Part shown: one piece after another, positions 1 to 8,156 of the stretch
How positions within the stretch are numbered: position 1 is the stretch's first letter
Layout: each line of letters begins with the position of its first letter
NCBI RefSeq assembly: GCF_027920805.1
Contig: NZ_JANWOI010000003.1
Location: forward strand, 558,001-622,000
Direction: 5' to 3'
Length of the DNA: 64,000 bases
Source: Govania unica
GTDB lineage: Bacteria > Pseudomonadota > Alphaproteobacteria > Sphingomonadales > Govanellaceae
Program-made: the position numbers and the translations under genes
The notes under the pieces: model-generated
The model's input: only the letters and a program-made list of their open reading frames with translations
What the model was told of the DNA's origin: nothing
Database searches by the model: none

Positions 1-522
1 AAGGTCAGCGACCCCAAACGTTCGGAAGAGGTGGCCCAGGCCATCGACCGTATGTTCCGCAATTCGTCCGATGAAACCAAGACGCAAAGCGAACGCGAAT
101 TTCAATTGTCCTTCGCCAAGCAGATCGGCGACATCGGCCTGATCGTCAGCGCCATCATGGGGGCGGTGTTCTTCACCCTGGTGATCCTGACCGGCAACAC
201 CATGTCGCAAAGCTTCCGCGAACGCATTCCGGAATTCGCCGTTTTGAAAACCCTCGGCTTCACCAACAGGCAGGTGCTGTGGCTGGTGCTGGCCGAAGCT
301 GTTTTGTTGATGCTGCTCGGTGGCATCGGCGGGCTTCTTTTGGCGCGCGCTGCCTTGCCGTTGCTGGCAGCGGCGACCGGCGGTCAGATGGTGCTGCCGA
401 TCACCATGCGCACGGTCTGGACCGGGTTCATGCTGATGATCGCCATCGGTATCATGATCGGCGTGCCACCTGCTTTGCGCGCCATGCGGCTTAAAATTGT
501 CGATGCCTTGGCCGGGAGATGA
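1..522 (+). CDS. ABC transporter permease, FtsX/MacB type (5' truncated by window)
   Basis: This is the C-terminal 173 residues of an integral-membrane ABC permease. The reading frame is open from base 1, so the true start lies upstream. A helix near residues 45-70 is followed by the cytoplasmic loop typical of FtsX-type permeases (NTMSQSFRERIPEFAVLKTL, about residues 65-85), then two more hydrophobic segments. The ending, PPALRAMRLKIVDAL, matches the usual FtsX family C terminus. The next gene begins 6 bases after the stop and encodes a second permease of the same type. The pair therefore probably works with an ATPase and possibly a membrane-fusion protein encoded upstream. The substrate cannot be told from the sequence. 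Confidence 0.88.
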   Translation, partial: KVSDPKRSEEVAQAIDRMFRNSSDETKTQSEREFQLSFAKQIGDIGLIVSAIMGAVFFTLVILTGNTMSQSFRERIPEFAVLKTLGFTNRQVLWLVLAEAVLLMLLGGIGGLLLARAALPLLAAATGGQMVLPITMRTVWTGFMLMIAIGIMIGVPPALRAMRLKIVDALAGR

Positions 523-528
523 TGTGAC

Positions 529-1827
529 ATGAACTGGCAGCGCATCGCAATCTTCGCCCTGACGTTTCTCGGATTGATACTCTGGGTCACGATGCCCTTG
601 GTTATTCTGGTGGCCGGGGCAGGGTTCTGCGTCTGGCTCGCCACCACGCAGAACGGGCGGCAGACGGTGGCCCTGACCCGGATCGGCCTGTCCACCCTGC
701 CGGAGCGGCTCGGCGCCACCATGGTCATCATCGTCGGCATTGCCGGGGTGGTTGGGGTGCTCATCGCGCTTCTCGCCATGGCCGAAGGATTTCAGGCCAC
801 CCTGCGGCAGGCGGGCGAAGATGACGTCGCTATCGTCATGCGCAAGGGCGCCAATGCGGAATTGTCCTCAAGCATCGATCGCTCGACCGTGAATGTGGTG
901 CGGCAGGCCGCAGGCGTGCTTCATGATGCCGATGATCTGCCCATCGCCTCCGCCGAAGTGGTGGTGGTCAGCAATATCCCGAAACGCACGACCGGCTCAG
1001 ACGCCAATGTGGAGCTGCGCGGCGTCGGCCCCGAAGTCTGGAAATTGCGCCCGAACGCCCGCATCACGGCGGGCCGCGCCTTCAAGCCGGGCCTGCGGGA
1101 ACTGGTGGTGGGGCAGGGCGCGCTCGGCCAGTTCAGCGGGCTCGATATCGGCTCAAACCTTCTGTTGAACAATCAGCTCTGGACGGTGGTCGGCAGTTTC
1201 ACCACCGGCGACGCCCATGAATCGGAACTCTGGGGCGATGTGGAATCCGTGGCCGCCGCCTATCGCCGCACGTCCTTTCAGGCGGTCTCCCTGCGCCTCA
1301 CCGGGCCCGAGGCCTTTGCCGGTCTGAAGGAGCGTCTCGAAAGCGATCCGCGCATCAAGGTCGATGTCATGACTACGCGGGATTACTACAGCAAACAGTC
1401 CCAACAGATGACCAAGATCATCCGCGCCATCGGCATCGGCGTTGCCATCATCATGGCCATCGGGGCCATGTTCGGCGCGCTCAACACCATGTATGCGGCG
1501 GTGGCGGCGCGTGCGCGCGAGATCGCCATGATGCGGGCCCTTGGTTTTCAGAATCTGCCGGTGGTGCTGTCGGCTTTGCTCGAAGCCATGCTGCTTGCGT
1601 TGCTCGGCGGCGCGCTCGGCGCGCTCATCGCCTATGTGATCTTTAACAATTACAGCGTCTCGACTCTCGGCGGCAATTTCACCCAGGTGGTGTTCCAGTT
1701 CCGCGTCACCGGCGGTCTCATGTTCGGCGGCCTGCAATGGGCGCTGGCCATCGGCTTTCTCGGCGGCCTGTTCCCCGCCCTCCGTGCCGCGACCGTGCCG
1801 GTGACGGTGGCGCTCCGGGAACTCTGA
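529..1827 (+). CDS. ABC transporter permease, FtsX/MacB type
   Basis: A 432-residue permease with two hydrophobic segments near the N terminus (about 5-40) and another at about 62-85. A periplasmic MacB-PCD-like domain follows at about 90-280. The C-terminal FtsX core has three membrane helices at about 300-425, with the coupling loop VAARAREIAMMRALGF. It lies 6 bases after the preceding permease gene and is certainly co-transcribed with it. Heteromeric permease pairs of this kind move lipids, peptides or hydrophobic drugs across the envelope; which applies here is unknown. Its last codons are also present as a degraded copy near 2714-2741 (see the tandem duplication). Confidence 0.9.
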   Translation: MNWQRIAIFALTFLGLILWVTMPLVILVAGAGFCVWLATTQNGRQTVALTRIGLSTLPERLGATMVIIVGIAGVVGVLIALLAMAEGFQATLRQAGEDDVAIVMRKGANAELSSSIDRSTVNVVRQAAGVLHDADDLPIASAEVVVVSNIPKRTTGSDANVELRGVGPEVWKLRPNARITAGRAFKPGLRELVVGQGALGQFSGLDIGSNLLLNNQLWTVVGSFTTGDAHESELWGDVESVAAAYRRTSFQAVSLRLTGPEAFAGLKERLESDPRIKVDVMTTRDYYSKQSQQMTKIIRAIGIGVAIIMAIGAMFGALNTMYAAVAARAREIAMMRALGFQNLPVVLSALLEAMLLALLGGALGALIAYVIFNNYSVSTLGGNFTQVVFQFRVTGGLMFGGLQWALAIGFLGGLFPALRAATVPVTVALREL

Positions 1828-1835
1828 CCCTCCAT

Positions 1836-1944
1836 GCGGCTTCATGCTTCGAGACGGGCTTGCGCCCTCCTCAGCACGAACGGGTAAGGCTATATCCGTT
1901 CGTGCTGAGGAGGCTCGGAGAGCCGTCTCGAAGCATGAAGCCGC
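1836..1944. repeat. 109-bp long hairpin element
   Basis: Nested inverted repeats. The outer arms are 1836-1860 and 1921-1944 (GCGGCTTCATGCTTCGAGAC and its complement), with one extra G in the left arm. The inner arms are 1866-1883 and 1896-1913, perfect over 18 bp, with a 12-nt loop. The arm sequences resemble short palindromic intergenic elements dispersed in alphaproteobacterial genomes. The paralogous downstream segment (around 2745-2760) lacks it, so it is an insertion or a clean loss. Confidence 0.85.
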
Positions 1945-1950
1945 ACCAAA

Positions 1951-1978
1951 AAAATGGCCGGGAAATCCCGGCCATTTT
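1951..1978. terminator. Bidirectional Rho-independent terminator
   Basis: A perfect 12-bp stem, AAAATGGCCGGG (1951-1962) against 1967-1978, with A and T tails on the two sides. It lies between the permease gene (plus strand) and the first PEP-CTERM gene (minus strand), which converge here. It can stop transcription from both. Confidence 0.85.
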
Positions 1979-2000
1979 ATCTCAGTCACGATCAGATCGC

Positions 2001-2522
2001 TCAACGGCGGCGGCGCAGCGCCCCAAGCCCGAGAAGCGCGGTGCCAAGCAGCACGAGCGAAGCCGGTTCCGGCACGTCGTTATCCGCGGTGATGCGGAAC
2101 GCATAATTGATATATGTGCCCCCCCTGGCATTGTCATATACATAAGCTGAGGCTGCATTGCTCAGATCGCCTTGATGCGAAGCGTAATTAAAGATGCCAT
2201 CGTAATACAGGTCGCCCGGCAGTTTGCTTGTGTAATCCTGAGCGAGCTTATGGCCGTCAGTAACGCCAATGATGCTGTACCAGGCCAGATGGTCGATCGC
2301 GAGAACATCGTTGCCCACCGTCGAAATCGCATAATCCGAGGCATTGCCGCCAAAGAGATACGCGGCAGCTTCCTGACCCGTATAGGCGACAGGGAAAGTT
2401 GGCCAACCCGGCCCCTGATCAACCTGCCAGCTGCCAACAAAAATAACACCGGCGGCAACAGTGGTTTGAATGGCACTGACGGTCAGCGCCACCAGAGCGC
2501 CGAGGATCGTTTTCTTTTTCAT
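2001..2522 (-). CDS. PEP-CTERM sorting-domain protein, copy A
   Basis: A 173-residue exported protein. It has an N-terminal signal peptide (MKKKTILGALVALTVSA, cleavage probably near residue 24) and a C-terminal PEP-CTERM signal: VPEPASL, a hydrophobic helix (LLGTALLGLGAL) and an RRRR tail. Such tails are recognised by the exosortase/EpsH system, which is not in this window. The middle domain (about 25-140) is not a family I recognise. It is rich in Tyr, Ala and Asp and contains YTGQEAAAYLFGG and SAYVYDNA. A paralog lies immediately upstream at 2810-3334. A role in the extracellular matrix or surface is an inference from the sorting signal. Confidence 0.85.
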   Translation of the reverse strand: MKKKTILGALVALTVSAIQTTVAAGVIFVGSWQVDQGPGWPTFPVAYTGQEAAAYLFGGNASDYAISTVGNDVLAIDHLAWYSIIGVTDGHKLAQDYTSKLPGDLYYDGIFNYASHQGDLSNAASAYVYDNARGGTYINYAFRITADNDVPEPASLVLLGTALLGLGALRRRR

Positions 2523-2565
2523 ACGTAAACACCCGAGGACTGAGTAAACTATACCCCCTCAAAGC

Positions 2566-2609
2566 AAAATACGCGCCATTTCCTATGTCATTGGAAAGGC
2601 GCGTATTTT
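2566..2609. terminator. Duplicated ABC-F terminator hairpin (orphan copy)
   Basis: Stem AAAATACGCGCC (2566-2577) against 2598-2609. It is nearly identical to the hairpin at 3379-3422 that follows the ABC-F gene. This copy sits behind a dead 3' fragment of that gene, so it looks like a by-product of the tandem duplication. Confidence 0.75.
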
Positions 2610-2651
2610 ATATTTAGTATCTGATGAATTGTCAGATAATCCGACAATTTC

Positions 2652-2713
2652 GGCTAGTCCACCGCCTGTTCGAGGGCGTTCTGGGCGGACATCCATTCCT
2701 CTTCGGCCTCGGC
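2652..2713 (-). pseudogene. 3'-terminal fragment of the ABC-F gene
   Basis: These about 62 bases match the last codons of the ABC-F ATPase gene (3467-3526) almost base for base, including [14 protein letters not shown], but the reading frame has no start. At CTCGGC (2708-2713) the sequence switches abruptly to a degraded copy of the permease 3' end. It marks the join of a tandem duplication. Confidence 0.85.
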
Positions 2714-2764
2714 AGCTTGTTCCCCGCTCTCCGGGAATTCTGATCCTCTGTGCGACCATAAAAA

Positions 2765-2786
2765 ATGGCCGGGAAATCCCGGCCAT
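2765..2786. terminator. Terminator hairpin of PEP-CTERM copy B
   Basis: Stem ATGGCCGGG (2765-2773) against 2778-2786, preceded on the plus strand by an A run that gives U residues on the minus-strand transcript. It is the paralog of the hairpin at 1951-1978 and lies 24 bases beyond the stop of the second PEP-CTERM gene. Confidence 0.8.
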
Positions 2787-2809
2787 CTCATCAGTCACCT
2801 TCAGATCGC

Positions 2810-3334
2810 TCAGCCACGGCGACGGCGGCGCATAGCCCCAAGCCCGAGAAGCGCGGTGCCAAGCAGCATCAGCGATGCCGGTTCCGGCACGTCACTGTCA
2901 TCATTGGTGCTGTCATCATTTGTGATGCGGAAGGCATAATTCGTGTACATGCTCCCCATGGCATTGTCATACACATAAGCTGAGGCTGCATCTCTCAGGT
3001 AACCAGCGTTATCGTAATACAGGCCGCCCGGCAGCTTGTTCACATAGTCCTCGGCAAGTTTCTGTCCATTCTCCACGGCAATGAGGCTGTACCAGGCCAT
3101 ATGGTCGATGGCGAGAACATCGCTGCCCATCGTCGAAATCGCATAATCCGAGGCATCACCGCCAAAGAGATACGCCGCCGCTTCCTGGCCCGTATAGGCG
3201 AAAGGGTGATCTTTCCAATATGGCCCCTGATCGACCTGCCAGCTACCGACAAAAATAACACCAGCGGCGACGGTGGTTTGAATTGCGCTAACGGTCAGGG
3301 CCAGGATGGCACCGACAAAGGTTGCTTTCTTCAT
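2810..3334 (-). CDS. PEP-CTERM sorting-domain protein, copy B
   Basis: A 174-residue paralog of the protein at 2001-2522. The signal-peptide region (LTVSAIQTTVAAGVIFVGSW), the middle domain and the C-terminal signal (VPEPASLMLLGTALLGLG followed by RRRRR) are all conserved. Differences cluster after residue 38 and around residues 108-125, where this copy has NAGYLRD and copy A a longer insert. It also has an acidic stretch (NDDSTNDDSD) before the PEP motif. Both reading frames are intact despite clear divergence, which suggests that both are under selection. The function of the middle domain is unknown. Confidence 0.85.
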   Translation of the reverse strand: MKKATFVGAILALTVSAIQTTVAAGVIFVGSWQVDQGPYWKDHPFAYTGQEAAAYLFGGDASDYAISTMGSDVLAIDHMAWYSLIAVENGQKLAEDYVNKLPGGLYYDNAGYLRDAASAYVYDNAMGSMYTNYAFRITNDDSTNDDSDVPEPASLMLLGTALLGLGAMRRRRRG

Positions 3335-3378
3335 TTTCTGGAGGCCCCACGGACTGAATGAACTACAGTCCCCAAAGC

Positions 3379-3422
3379 AAAATACGCGCCATTTCCTATG
3401 TCACTGGAAAGGCGCGTATTTT
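3379..3422 (-). terminator. Rho-independent terminator of the ABC-F gene
   Basis: Stem AAAATACGCGCC (3379-3390) against 3411-3422. On the minus strand the 3' arm ends in TTTT. It lies 45 bases past the ABC-F stop codon. Confidence 0.75.
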
Positions 3423-3466
3423 ATATTTAGTGTCTGATGGAGTGTCAGATAATCCGACAGTTTCGG

Positions 3467-5305
3467 CTATTCGGCCGCCTGTTCGAGGGCGTTCTGGGCG
3501 GACATCCATTCCTCTTCGGCCTCGGCGATCTGGCGCAGAAGCTCGGCCTCGCGGCGCTGCAACTGGCCCAGCCGGTTGTTGGCCGCATTGTCGCCGGTAT
3601 AAAGCGTCTGATCGCTCAGCTTCTTATCGAGAGCGATCTTATCCTTTTGTAGCTTGGCAAGGCGGGCTTCGGCGTTCTGGCTGGCTTTTTCTTCCTTGTC
3701 GCGACGTGCATTGCCGCCGGATTTCTGCCCCGCGCCCGGCTTTACCCGGCCAAGCACCAGATCTTCGTAATCATCCAGATCGCCGTCGAACACTTTAACC
3801 GCGCCGTCCTTCACCAGCCACACCTGATCGGCGCAGGCTTCAAGCAGATGGCGGTCATGGCTGATCAGCAGCACGGCGCCTTCATATTCGGTGATGGCGC
3901 GAATAAGCGAATCGCGGCTGTCGATATCAAGATGGTTGGTCGGTTCGTCCAAAATCAGGATGGCCGGGGCGTTGAAGCCGATGATGGCGAACAGCAGCCG
4001 GGCCTTTTCACCGCCGGACAGGGTCGCGACCTTGTTGTTGGCCCGGTCCGCGCTGAACCCGACCGCGCCAAGCTTGGCCCGGACTTCAGGTTCCTTGGCG
4101 TTCGGCATAAGGTCGGCCATATGCTGAAACGGCGTCTCGTCCGGGCGCAGCTCATCCAGCTGATGCTGGGCGAAATAGCCCACCGTCATCTTGGGAAAGC
4201 TGGTCATTTTCCCCTGCATCATGGGAAGCCGCCCGGCGATCATCTTGGCAAAGGTCGATTTCCCGTTGCCGTTCGAGCCCACAAGCGCGATGCGATCATC
4301 CGGATCGATCCGGAGATTGAGGCTTTTCAGAATCGGATTGTCGTCGCTATAGCCGACCGCGCCACTTTCCACGGCGATCAGCGGCGGCGACAGCTTGGGT
4401 GGTGCCGAGAATTTGATCGGCCGCACGTCAGCTTCCATGGTGAGCGCAATCGGCGGCATCTTGGCCAGAGCCTTGATACGGCTTTGTGCCTGTTTGGCCT
4501 TGGCGGCGGAGGCGCGGAAGCGATCGACAAAGGACTGCATATGCTTGCGCGCAGCATCGACCTTGCGCGATTCGGACTCAAGCCGCTGACGATTGGCGGT
4601 CAGCCGCTCGACAAAGCTTTGATAGTTGCCGGTATAAAGCGTGAGCTTGCCCTGATCGAGATGCAGAATCGCGCCCATGCAGCGATCCAGCAGATCGCGG
4701 TCATGGCTGATCACCACCACCGTATGACGATAGTCCTTGAGGAAGCTTTCAAGCCACAACACCCCTTCAAGATCGAGATAGTTGGTCGGTTCGTCGAGCA
4801 GCATGAAATCCGGTTCGGAGAACAACAGGCTGGCCAAAGCCACGCGCATGCGCCAACCGCCCGAAAAGCTCGAACAGGGGCGGCGCTGGGCCTCGGTATC
4901 GAACCCGAGACCGGACAGGATCCCGGCCGCCTTGGCTTCGGCGCTATAGCCATCAAGGGCGGCGATGCGCATATGCACCTCGGACAGCCGCTCGCCGTCC
5001 GTCACCGTCTCGGCTTCGTGCAGCAGCTCGGCAAGTTCACGATGACCGGCGATCACGGTTTGCAGCAGGGTCACATCGCTGCCCGGCGCTTCCTGAGCGA
5101 CGGTGCCGACGCGCATGCGGCTCGGATAGTCGATGGACCCGGCCTCAGCCTCAAGATCCCCGAGAATCATCTTGAACAGAGTCGTCTTGCCAGCGCCATT
5201 GCGGCCGAACAGGCCGACTTTGGCACCCATGGGAATACTGGCCGAGGCGTTGTCGATCAACAGGCGCCCGCCAATGCGATAAGTCAGATTTGATATATTC
5301 AACAT
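3467..5305 (-). CDS. ABC-F family ATPase (YheS/Uup-like)
   Basis: A 612-residue cytoplasmic protein with two ABC ATPase domains and no membrane segment. The first domain has Walker A GRNGAGKT (34-41), signature FSGGW (147-151) and Walker B with [10 protein letters not shown] (169-178). A charged linker at about 230-300 is typical of ABC-F proteins. The second domain has Walker [10 protein letters not shown] (about 345), signature LSGGEKAR and [11 protein letters not shown]. The C terminus (about 520-612) is a charged coiled coil, as in Uup and YheS. ABC-F proteins bind the ribosomal E site and relieve stalled translation; Uup-type members have also been linked to DNA. It is monocistronic and divergent from ndk. 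The 3' end has been duplicated at 2652-2713. Confidence 0.93.
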   Translation of the reverse strand: MLNISNLTYRIGGRLLIDNASASIPMGAKVGLFGRNGAGKTTLFKMILGDLEAEAGSIDYPSRMRVGTVAQEAPGSDVTLLQTVIAGHRELAELLHEAETVTDGERLSEVHMRIAALDGYSAEAKAAGILSGLGFDTEAQRRPCSSFSGGWRMRVALASLLFSEPDFMLLDEPTNYLDLEGVLWLESFLKDYRHTVVVISHDRDLLDRCMGAILHLDQGKLTLYTGNYQSFVERLTANRQRLESESRKVDAARKHMQSFVDRFRASAAKAKQAQSRIKALAKMPPIALTMEADVRPIKFSAPPKLSPPLIAVESGAVGYSDDNPILKSLNLRIDPDDRIALVGSNGNGKSTFAKMIAGRLPMMQGKMTSFPKMTVGYFAQHQLDELRPDETPFQHMADLMPNAKEPEVRAKLGAVGFSADRANNKVATLSGGEKARLLFAIIGFNAPAILILDEPTNHLDIDSRDSLIRAITEYEGAVLLISHDRHLLEACADQVWLVKDGAVKVFDGDLDDYEDLVLGRVKPGAGQKSGGNARRDKEEKASQNAEARLAKLQKDKIALDKKLSDQTLYTGDNAANNRLGQLQRREAELLRQIAEAEEEWMSAQNALEQAAE

Positions 5306-5328
5306 GGGGCGGGTCTATAGCACGGGAT

Positions 5329-5356
5329 TGCGCATTAGGCCAGAAGCCTATATAAC
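5329..5356 (+). promoter_or_regulatory. Candidate sigma-70 promoter of ndk
   Basis: TTGCGC (5328-5333) and TATAAC (5351-5356) are 17 bases apart. The predicted transcript start is about 36 bases before the ndk ATG. An alternative weaker pair, TTGATA/TCTATA, lies at 5290-5319. Confidence 0.4.
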
Positions 5357-5399
5357 GCCCGCCAAATCCTTTAATCACTTCTTCATGAGGAACGACCCC

Positions 5400-5822
5400 A
5401 TGGCCCTTGAACGGACCTTCTCGATCGTAAAGCCCGACGCCACCCGCCGCAACCTGACCGGCGCCGTCAACGCCAAGCTCGAAGCCGCTGGCCTGCGCAT
5501 CATCGCCCAGAAGCGCATCCAGCTGACCCAGGCTCAGGCTGAGGCTTTCTACGGCGTGCATGCTGCCCGTCCGTTCTTCAACGACCTCGTCTCCTTCATG
5601 ATCTCGGGCCCGGTTGTGGTCCAGGTCCTCGAAGGCGAAAACGCCGTTCTGAAGAACCGCGACGTCATGGGCGCAACCAACCCGAAAGATGCAGCCGAAG
5701 GCACCATCCGCAAGGAATTCGCCGAAAGCATCGAAGCCAATTCGGTTCACGGCTCAGATTCGGCCGAAAACGCTGCCAACGAAATCAAATTCTTCTTCAG
5801 CGACATCGAAATCGTCAGCTGA
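5400..5822 (+). CDS. ndk: Nucleoside diphosphate kinase
   Basis: A 140-residue enzyme that transfers the gamma phosphate from ATP to (d)NDPs through a phospho-histidine. It shows the family start [11 protein letters not shown], the nucleotide-binding region [16 protein letters not shown] and the active-site histidine in NSVHGSDS (about residue 117). The length is standard for bacterial Ndk. The ATG at 5400 is chosen over upstream in-frame codons because AGGA lies at the right distance and the family N terminus begins here. A strong terminator follows, so the gene is probably transcribed alone. Confidence 0.97.
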   Translation: MALERTFSIVKPDATRRNLTGAVNAKLEAAGLRIIAQKRIQLTQAQAEAFYGVHAARPFFNDLVSFMISGPVVVQVLEGENAVLKNRDVMGATNPKDAAEGTIRKEFAESIEANSVHGSDSAENAANEIKFFFSDIEIVS

Positions 5823-5840
5823 TTGCCCTGACATAAAAAG

Positions 5841-5870
5841 AAAAAGGCCGCCTTGTAGGGCGGCCTTTTT
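5841..5870 (+). terminator. Rho-independent terminator of ndk
   Basis: A perfect 12-bp stem, AAAAAGGCCGCC (5841-5852) against 5859-5870, with a 6-nt loop and a T run. It starts 19 bases after the ndk stop. Confidence 0.92.
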
Positions 5871-5875
5871 TATTC

Positions 5876-5956
5876 CGTCATTGCGAGGCGCAGCCGAAGC
5901 AATCCAGAATCTTGGGCGTGAAGTCTGGATTGCTTCGGCTGCGCCTCGCAATGACG
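5876..5956. repeat. Symmetric palindromic repeat, CATTGCGAGG family
   Basis: Two 33-bp arms (5876-5908 and 5924-5956) are perfect complements around a 15-nt loop. The arm starts CGTCATTGCGAGGCGCAGCC. Copies of one or both arm types recur at 9954-10042 and 17729-17810. Confidence 0.92.
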
Positions 5957-6004
5957 AGGTCCATTCACCCACGCCCTGCCATCCTTCCCCATCCCCCATT
6001 TGTC

Positions 6005-6136
6005 TGTCATACGCGGACTTGACCCGCGTATCCATGGTGCCGTCACTCACCCGTCTGCAAGATGGATACCCGGGTCAAGCCCGGGTATGACAGCTTTGTT
6101 AGTTTGTCATGCCCGGGCTTGACCCGGGCATCCATG
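6005..6136. repeat. Three intergenic repeats of the TGTCAT-CCGGG family
   Basis: Copies at 6005-6037, 6062-6092 (reverse orientation) and 6105-6136. Each is a palindromic core around CTTGACCC (such as CCGGGCTTGACCCGG) bounded by TGTCAT and ATCCATG. Together with the hairpin at 5876-5956 they fill the otherwise gene-free stretch between ndk and purN. No coding signal was seen there. Confidence 0.88.
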
Positions 6137-6166
6137 CCTCAACCCACAGCCACCCCAAAAAAGAAA

Positions 6167-6189
6167 AAAGCCGCCAACCTGGCAGCTTT
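6167..6189 (-). terminator. Terminator of purM-purN
   Basis: On the minus strand AAAGCTGCCA pairs with TGGCGGCTTT around a 3-nt loop (one G-T wobble) and is followed by a long T-rich tail. It lies about 40 bases past the purN stop. Confidence 0.8.
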
Positions 6190-6230
6190 CCCCAACCGTC
6201 AGCGGCGTGGCGATCCAGACCTTCCCCGTT

Positions 6231-6893
6231 TCACCCACCAACCGGCGGGTTCACCAATGTCCGCCCATCCTCGCCCATAGCCGAAATCACCACCACATCT
6301 CCCTCAACTCGAACCCGTGAAAGGGCAATCAGCCGAAGCGCTTCCGGATAGATCTTATGTTCCTGCTCCAGCACCCGCCCCCCAAGGCTGTCAGCATCAT
6401 CCCCCGCCAGCACCGGCACCGCAGCCTGAATGATGATCGGGCCATCATCCATCTCGGGACGCACAAAATGCACCGTGCAGCCGGTGATCCGCACCCCCGA
6501 TGCAATGGTCCGTTCATGGGTATGCAGCCCCTTGAACGACGGCAGTAGCGATGGATGAATATTGATCATGCGCTCGGTCCAGCCATGGACGAACCCGGAT
6601 GTCAGAATCCGCATAAATCCGGCAAGGCAGATCAGCTCGATCTCATGACTGCGCAGCGTTGCATCCAATGCAGCTTCAAACGCTTCCCGCGTATCATAGC
6701 TTTTGTGATCAACCACAGCCGTGGCGATCCCCGCCAGCCGCGCCCGTTCAAGCCCATAGGCGTCGGCTTTGTTCGAAACCACAACGGCAATGCGGGCCGG
6801 GAAGGCTGGATCGGCACAGGCGTCAATGAGCGCCTGCAAATTCGATCCGCGCCCTGAAATCAGCACCCCGACGGAAAGACGTTTGCCGCTCAT
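6231..6893 (-). CDS. purN: Phosphoribosylglycinamide formyltransferase (GART)
   Basis: A 220-residue enzyme of de novo purine synthesis that moves a formyl group from 10-formyl-THF to GAR. Visible features are the phosphate-binding loop [11 protein letters not shown] near the N terminus, the folate-site region LAGFMRIL, and [13 protein letters not shown] with the catalytic Asn-His pair. The later [13 protein letters not shown] is also standard. The ATG at 6893 overlaps the purM stop by 4 bases (ATGA), so the two are translationally coupled. The longer reading frame upstream runs into purM and is not used. Confidence 0.96.
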   Translation of the reverse strand: MSGKRLSVGVLISGRGSNLQALIDACADPAFPARIAVVVSNKADAYGLERARLAGIATAVVDHKSYDTREAFEAALDATLRSHEIELICLAGFMRILTSGFVHGWTERMINIHPSLLPSFKGLHTHERTIASGVRITGCTVHFVRPEMDDGPIIIQAAVPVLAGDDADSLGGRVLEQEHKIYPEALRLIALSRVRVEGDVVVISAMGEDGRTLVNPPVGG

Positions 6894-8017
6894 CCCTTGC
6901 CGCCGTGGCTTTTGGCTTCCCACGGGCTGAACGCGCCCCAAACTCCGGCTTCGCCACGCACCAGGGTGCCCGGCTGCGCGTCGCCATGAAGGCTCGGATC
7001 ATGGGCGGCCAGCACCCCGATGCGGGTCACGGTTTCGCCCGCGGCTTCAAGCGCTGCGATGGTGGCGTCGGCATCTTCCGCCGCGACCACGGCCACCATG
7101 CCGATGCCGCAATTGAAGGTGCGGGTCATTTCTTGCGGCTCGATACCGCCCACATCCATCAGCCAGTGGAACACCGGCGGCAGGCTCCAGGCCCCGGCGT
7201 CAATCTCGGCACTGAGGGTTTTCGGCAGCACGCGCGGCATATTTTCCACCAGACCGCCGCCCGTAATATGGGCCAGCGCCTTGATGCGTCCGCTGCGGAT
7301 TTCCGGCAGCAGGCTTTTCACATAAATGCGCGTCGGCGTCAGCAAGGCCTCGCCCAGCGTCTGATGAGCGTCAAAGGGGCAGGGCGCCGCATAGTCAAAG
7401 CCCTTATCGGCCACAAGCCGCCGCACCAGCGAATAGCCGTTCGAATGCACCCCGCTCGACGCGATGCCCAACAGCACGTCGCCCGCCGCCAGCGTATCCA
7501 GCGGAATCTGCCGCCCGCGCTCGACCGCCCCGACCGAGAACCCGGCCAGATCATAGTCGCCATCCTTATACATGCCCGGCATCTCGGCGGTTTCCCCGCC
7601 GATAAGCGCCGATCCCGACTGGCGGCAGCCTTCAGCAATGCCCGACACGATAGCCGCCCCGGCCTCGACCGACAGCTTGCCGGTGGCGAAATAATCAAGG
7701 AAAAACAAGGGCTCAGCCCCCTGAACCACCAGATCATTGACGCACATGGCGACAAGATCAATGCCCACCGTGTCATGCTTCCCGGCGTCGATGGCGACCT
7801 TTAACTTGGTGCCCACGCCGTCCGTTGCAGCCACCAGAATCGGGTCCGTGAAGCCCGCGGCCTTCAGATCGAATAGCCCGCCGAACCCGCCAAGCTCCAC
7901 ATCGGAACCGGGGCGGCGGGTTGACCGCGCCAGCGGCTTGATGGCATCCACAAGGCGCGCACCGGCATCAATGTCGACGCCTGCGTCCTTGTAGGTGTAT
8001 GAAGTCTTGTCAGTCAT
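6890..8017 (-). CDS. purM: Phosphoribosylformylglycinamidine cyclo-ligase (AIR synthetase)
   Basis: A 375-residue ATP-dependent enzyme that closes the imidazole ring in purine synthesis. It contains the family N terminus [14 protein letters not shown], the segment [16 protein letters not shown], the [16 protein letters not shown] loop, [11 protein letters not shown] and [16 protein letters not shown]. The start at 8017 has AGGA 7 bases upstream, and the preceding in-frame codons lack homology. It is the first gene of the purM-purN operon and is divergent from the DUF2066 gene, with about 140 bases of shared promoter region. Confidence 0.96.
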   Translation of the reverse strand: MTDKTSYTYKDAGVDIDAGARLVDAIKPLARSTRRPGSDVELGGFGGLFDLKAAGFTDPILVAATDGVGTKLKVAIDAGKHDTVGIDLVAMCVNDLVVQGAEPLFFLDYFATGKLSVEAGAAIVSGIAEGCRQSGSALIGGETAEMPGMYKDGDYDLAGFSVGAVERGRQIPLDTLAAGDVLLGIASSGVHSNGYSLVRRLVADKGFDYAAPCPFDAHQTLGEALLTPTRIYVKSLLPEIRSGRIKALAHITGGGLVENMPRVLPKTLSAEIDAGAWSLPPVFHWLMDVGGIEPQEMTRTFNCGIGMVAVVAAEDADATIAALEAAGETVTRIGVLAAHDPSLHGDAQPGTLVRGEAGVWGAFSPWEAKSHGGKG

Positions 8018-8156
8018 GAGATCCTCACGCGGGGAATTAAGCGGGAATAAACATCTTGTGGCCAAAGCCGTTGATTGGCGCGCCACCATAATGCATTACT
8101 CTGTATTTGAGAAGGTCGGAACAGAGCTCCCGGCAGCCGAGATGGAGACCCGCGGA

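Larger units (their letters stand above)
1759..3526. repeat. Tandem segmental duplication carrying PEP-CTERM genes
   Basis: Unit A is about 1759-2713 and unit B about 2708-3526. Each contains, in order, the permease 3' end, a GGCCGGGA hairpin terminator, a PEP-CTERM gene, an AAAATACGCGCC hairpin and the 3' end of the ABC-F gene. The join uses CTCGGC, which is present in both the permease gene (1759-1764) and the ABC-F gene (3521-3526). Unit B has lost 33 bases of the permease end between two CTCCG repeats. Unit A carries the extra hairpin element at 1836-1944. Confidence 0.85.

Noticed and set aside
5876-5956. A second ndk terminator
   Set aside because: It is a strong hairpin but has no T run, and a proper terminator already lies at 5841-5870. 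Related arms at 9954-10042 and 17729-17810 show that it is a dispersed repeat.
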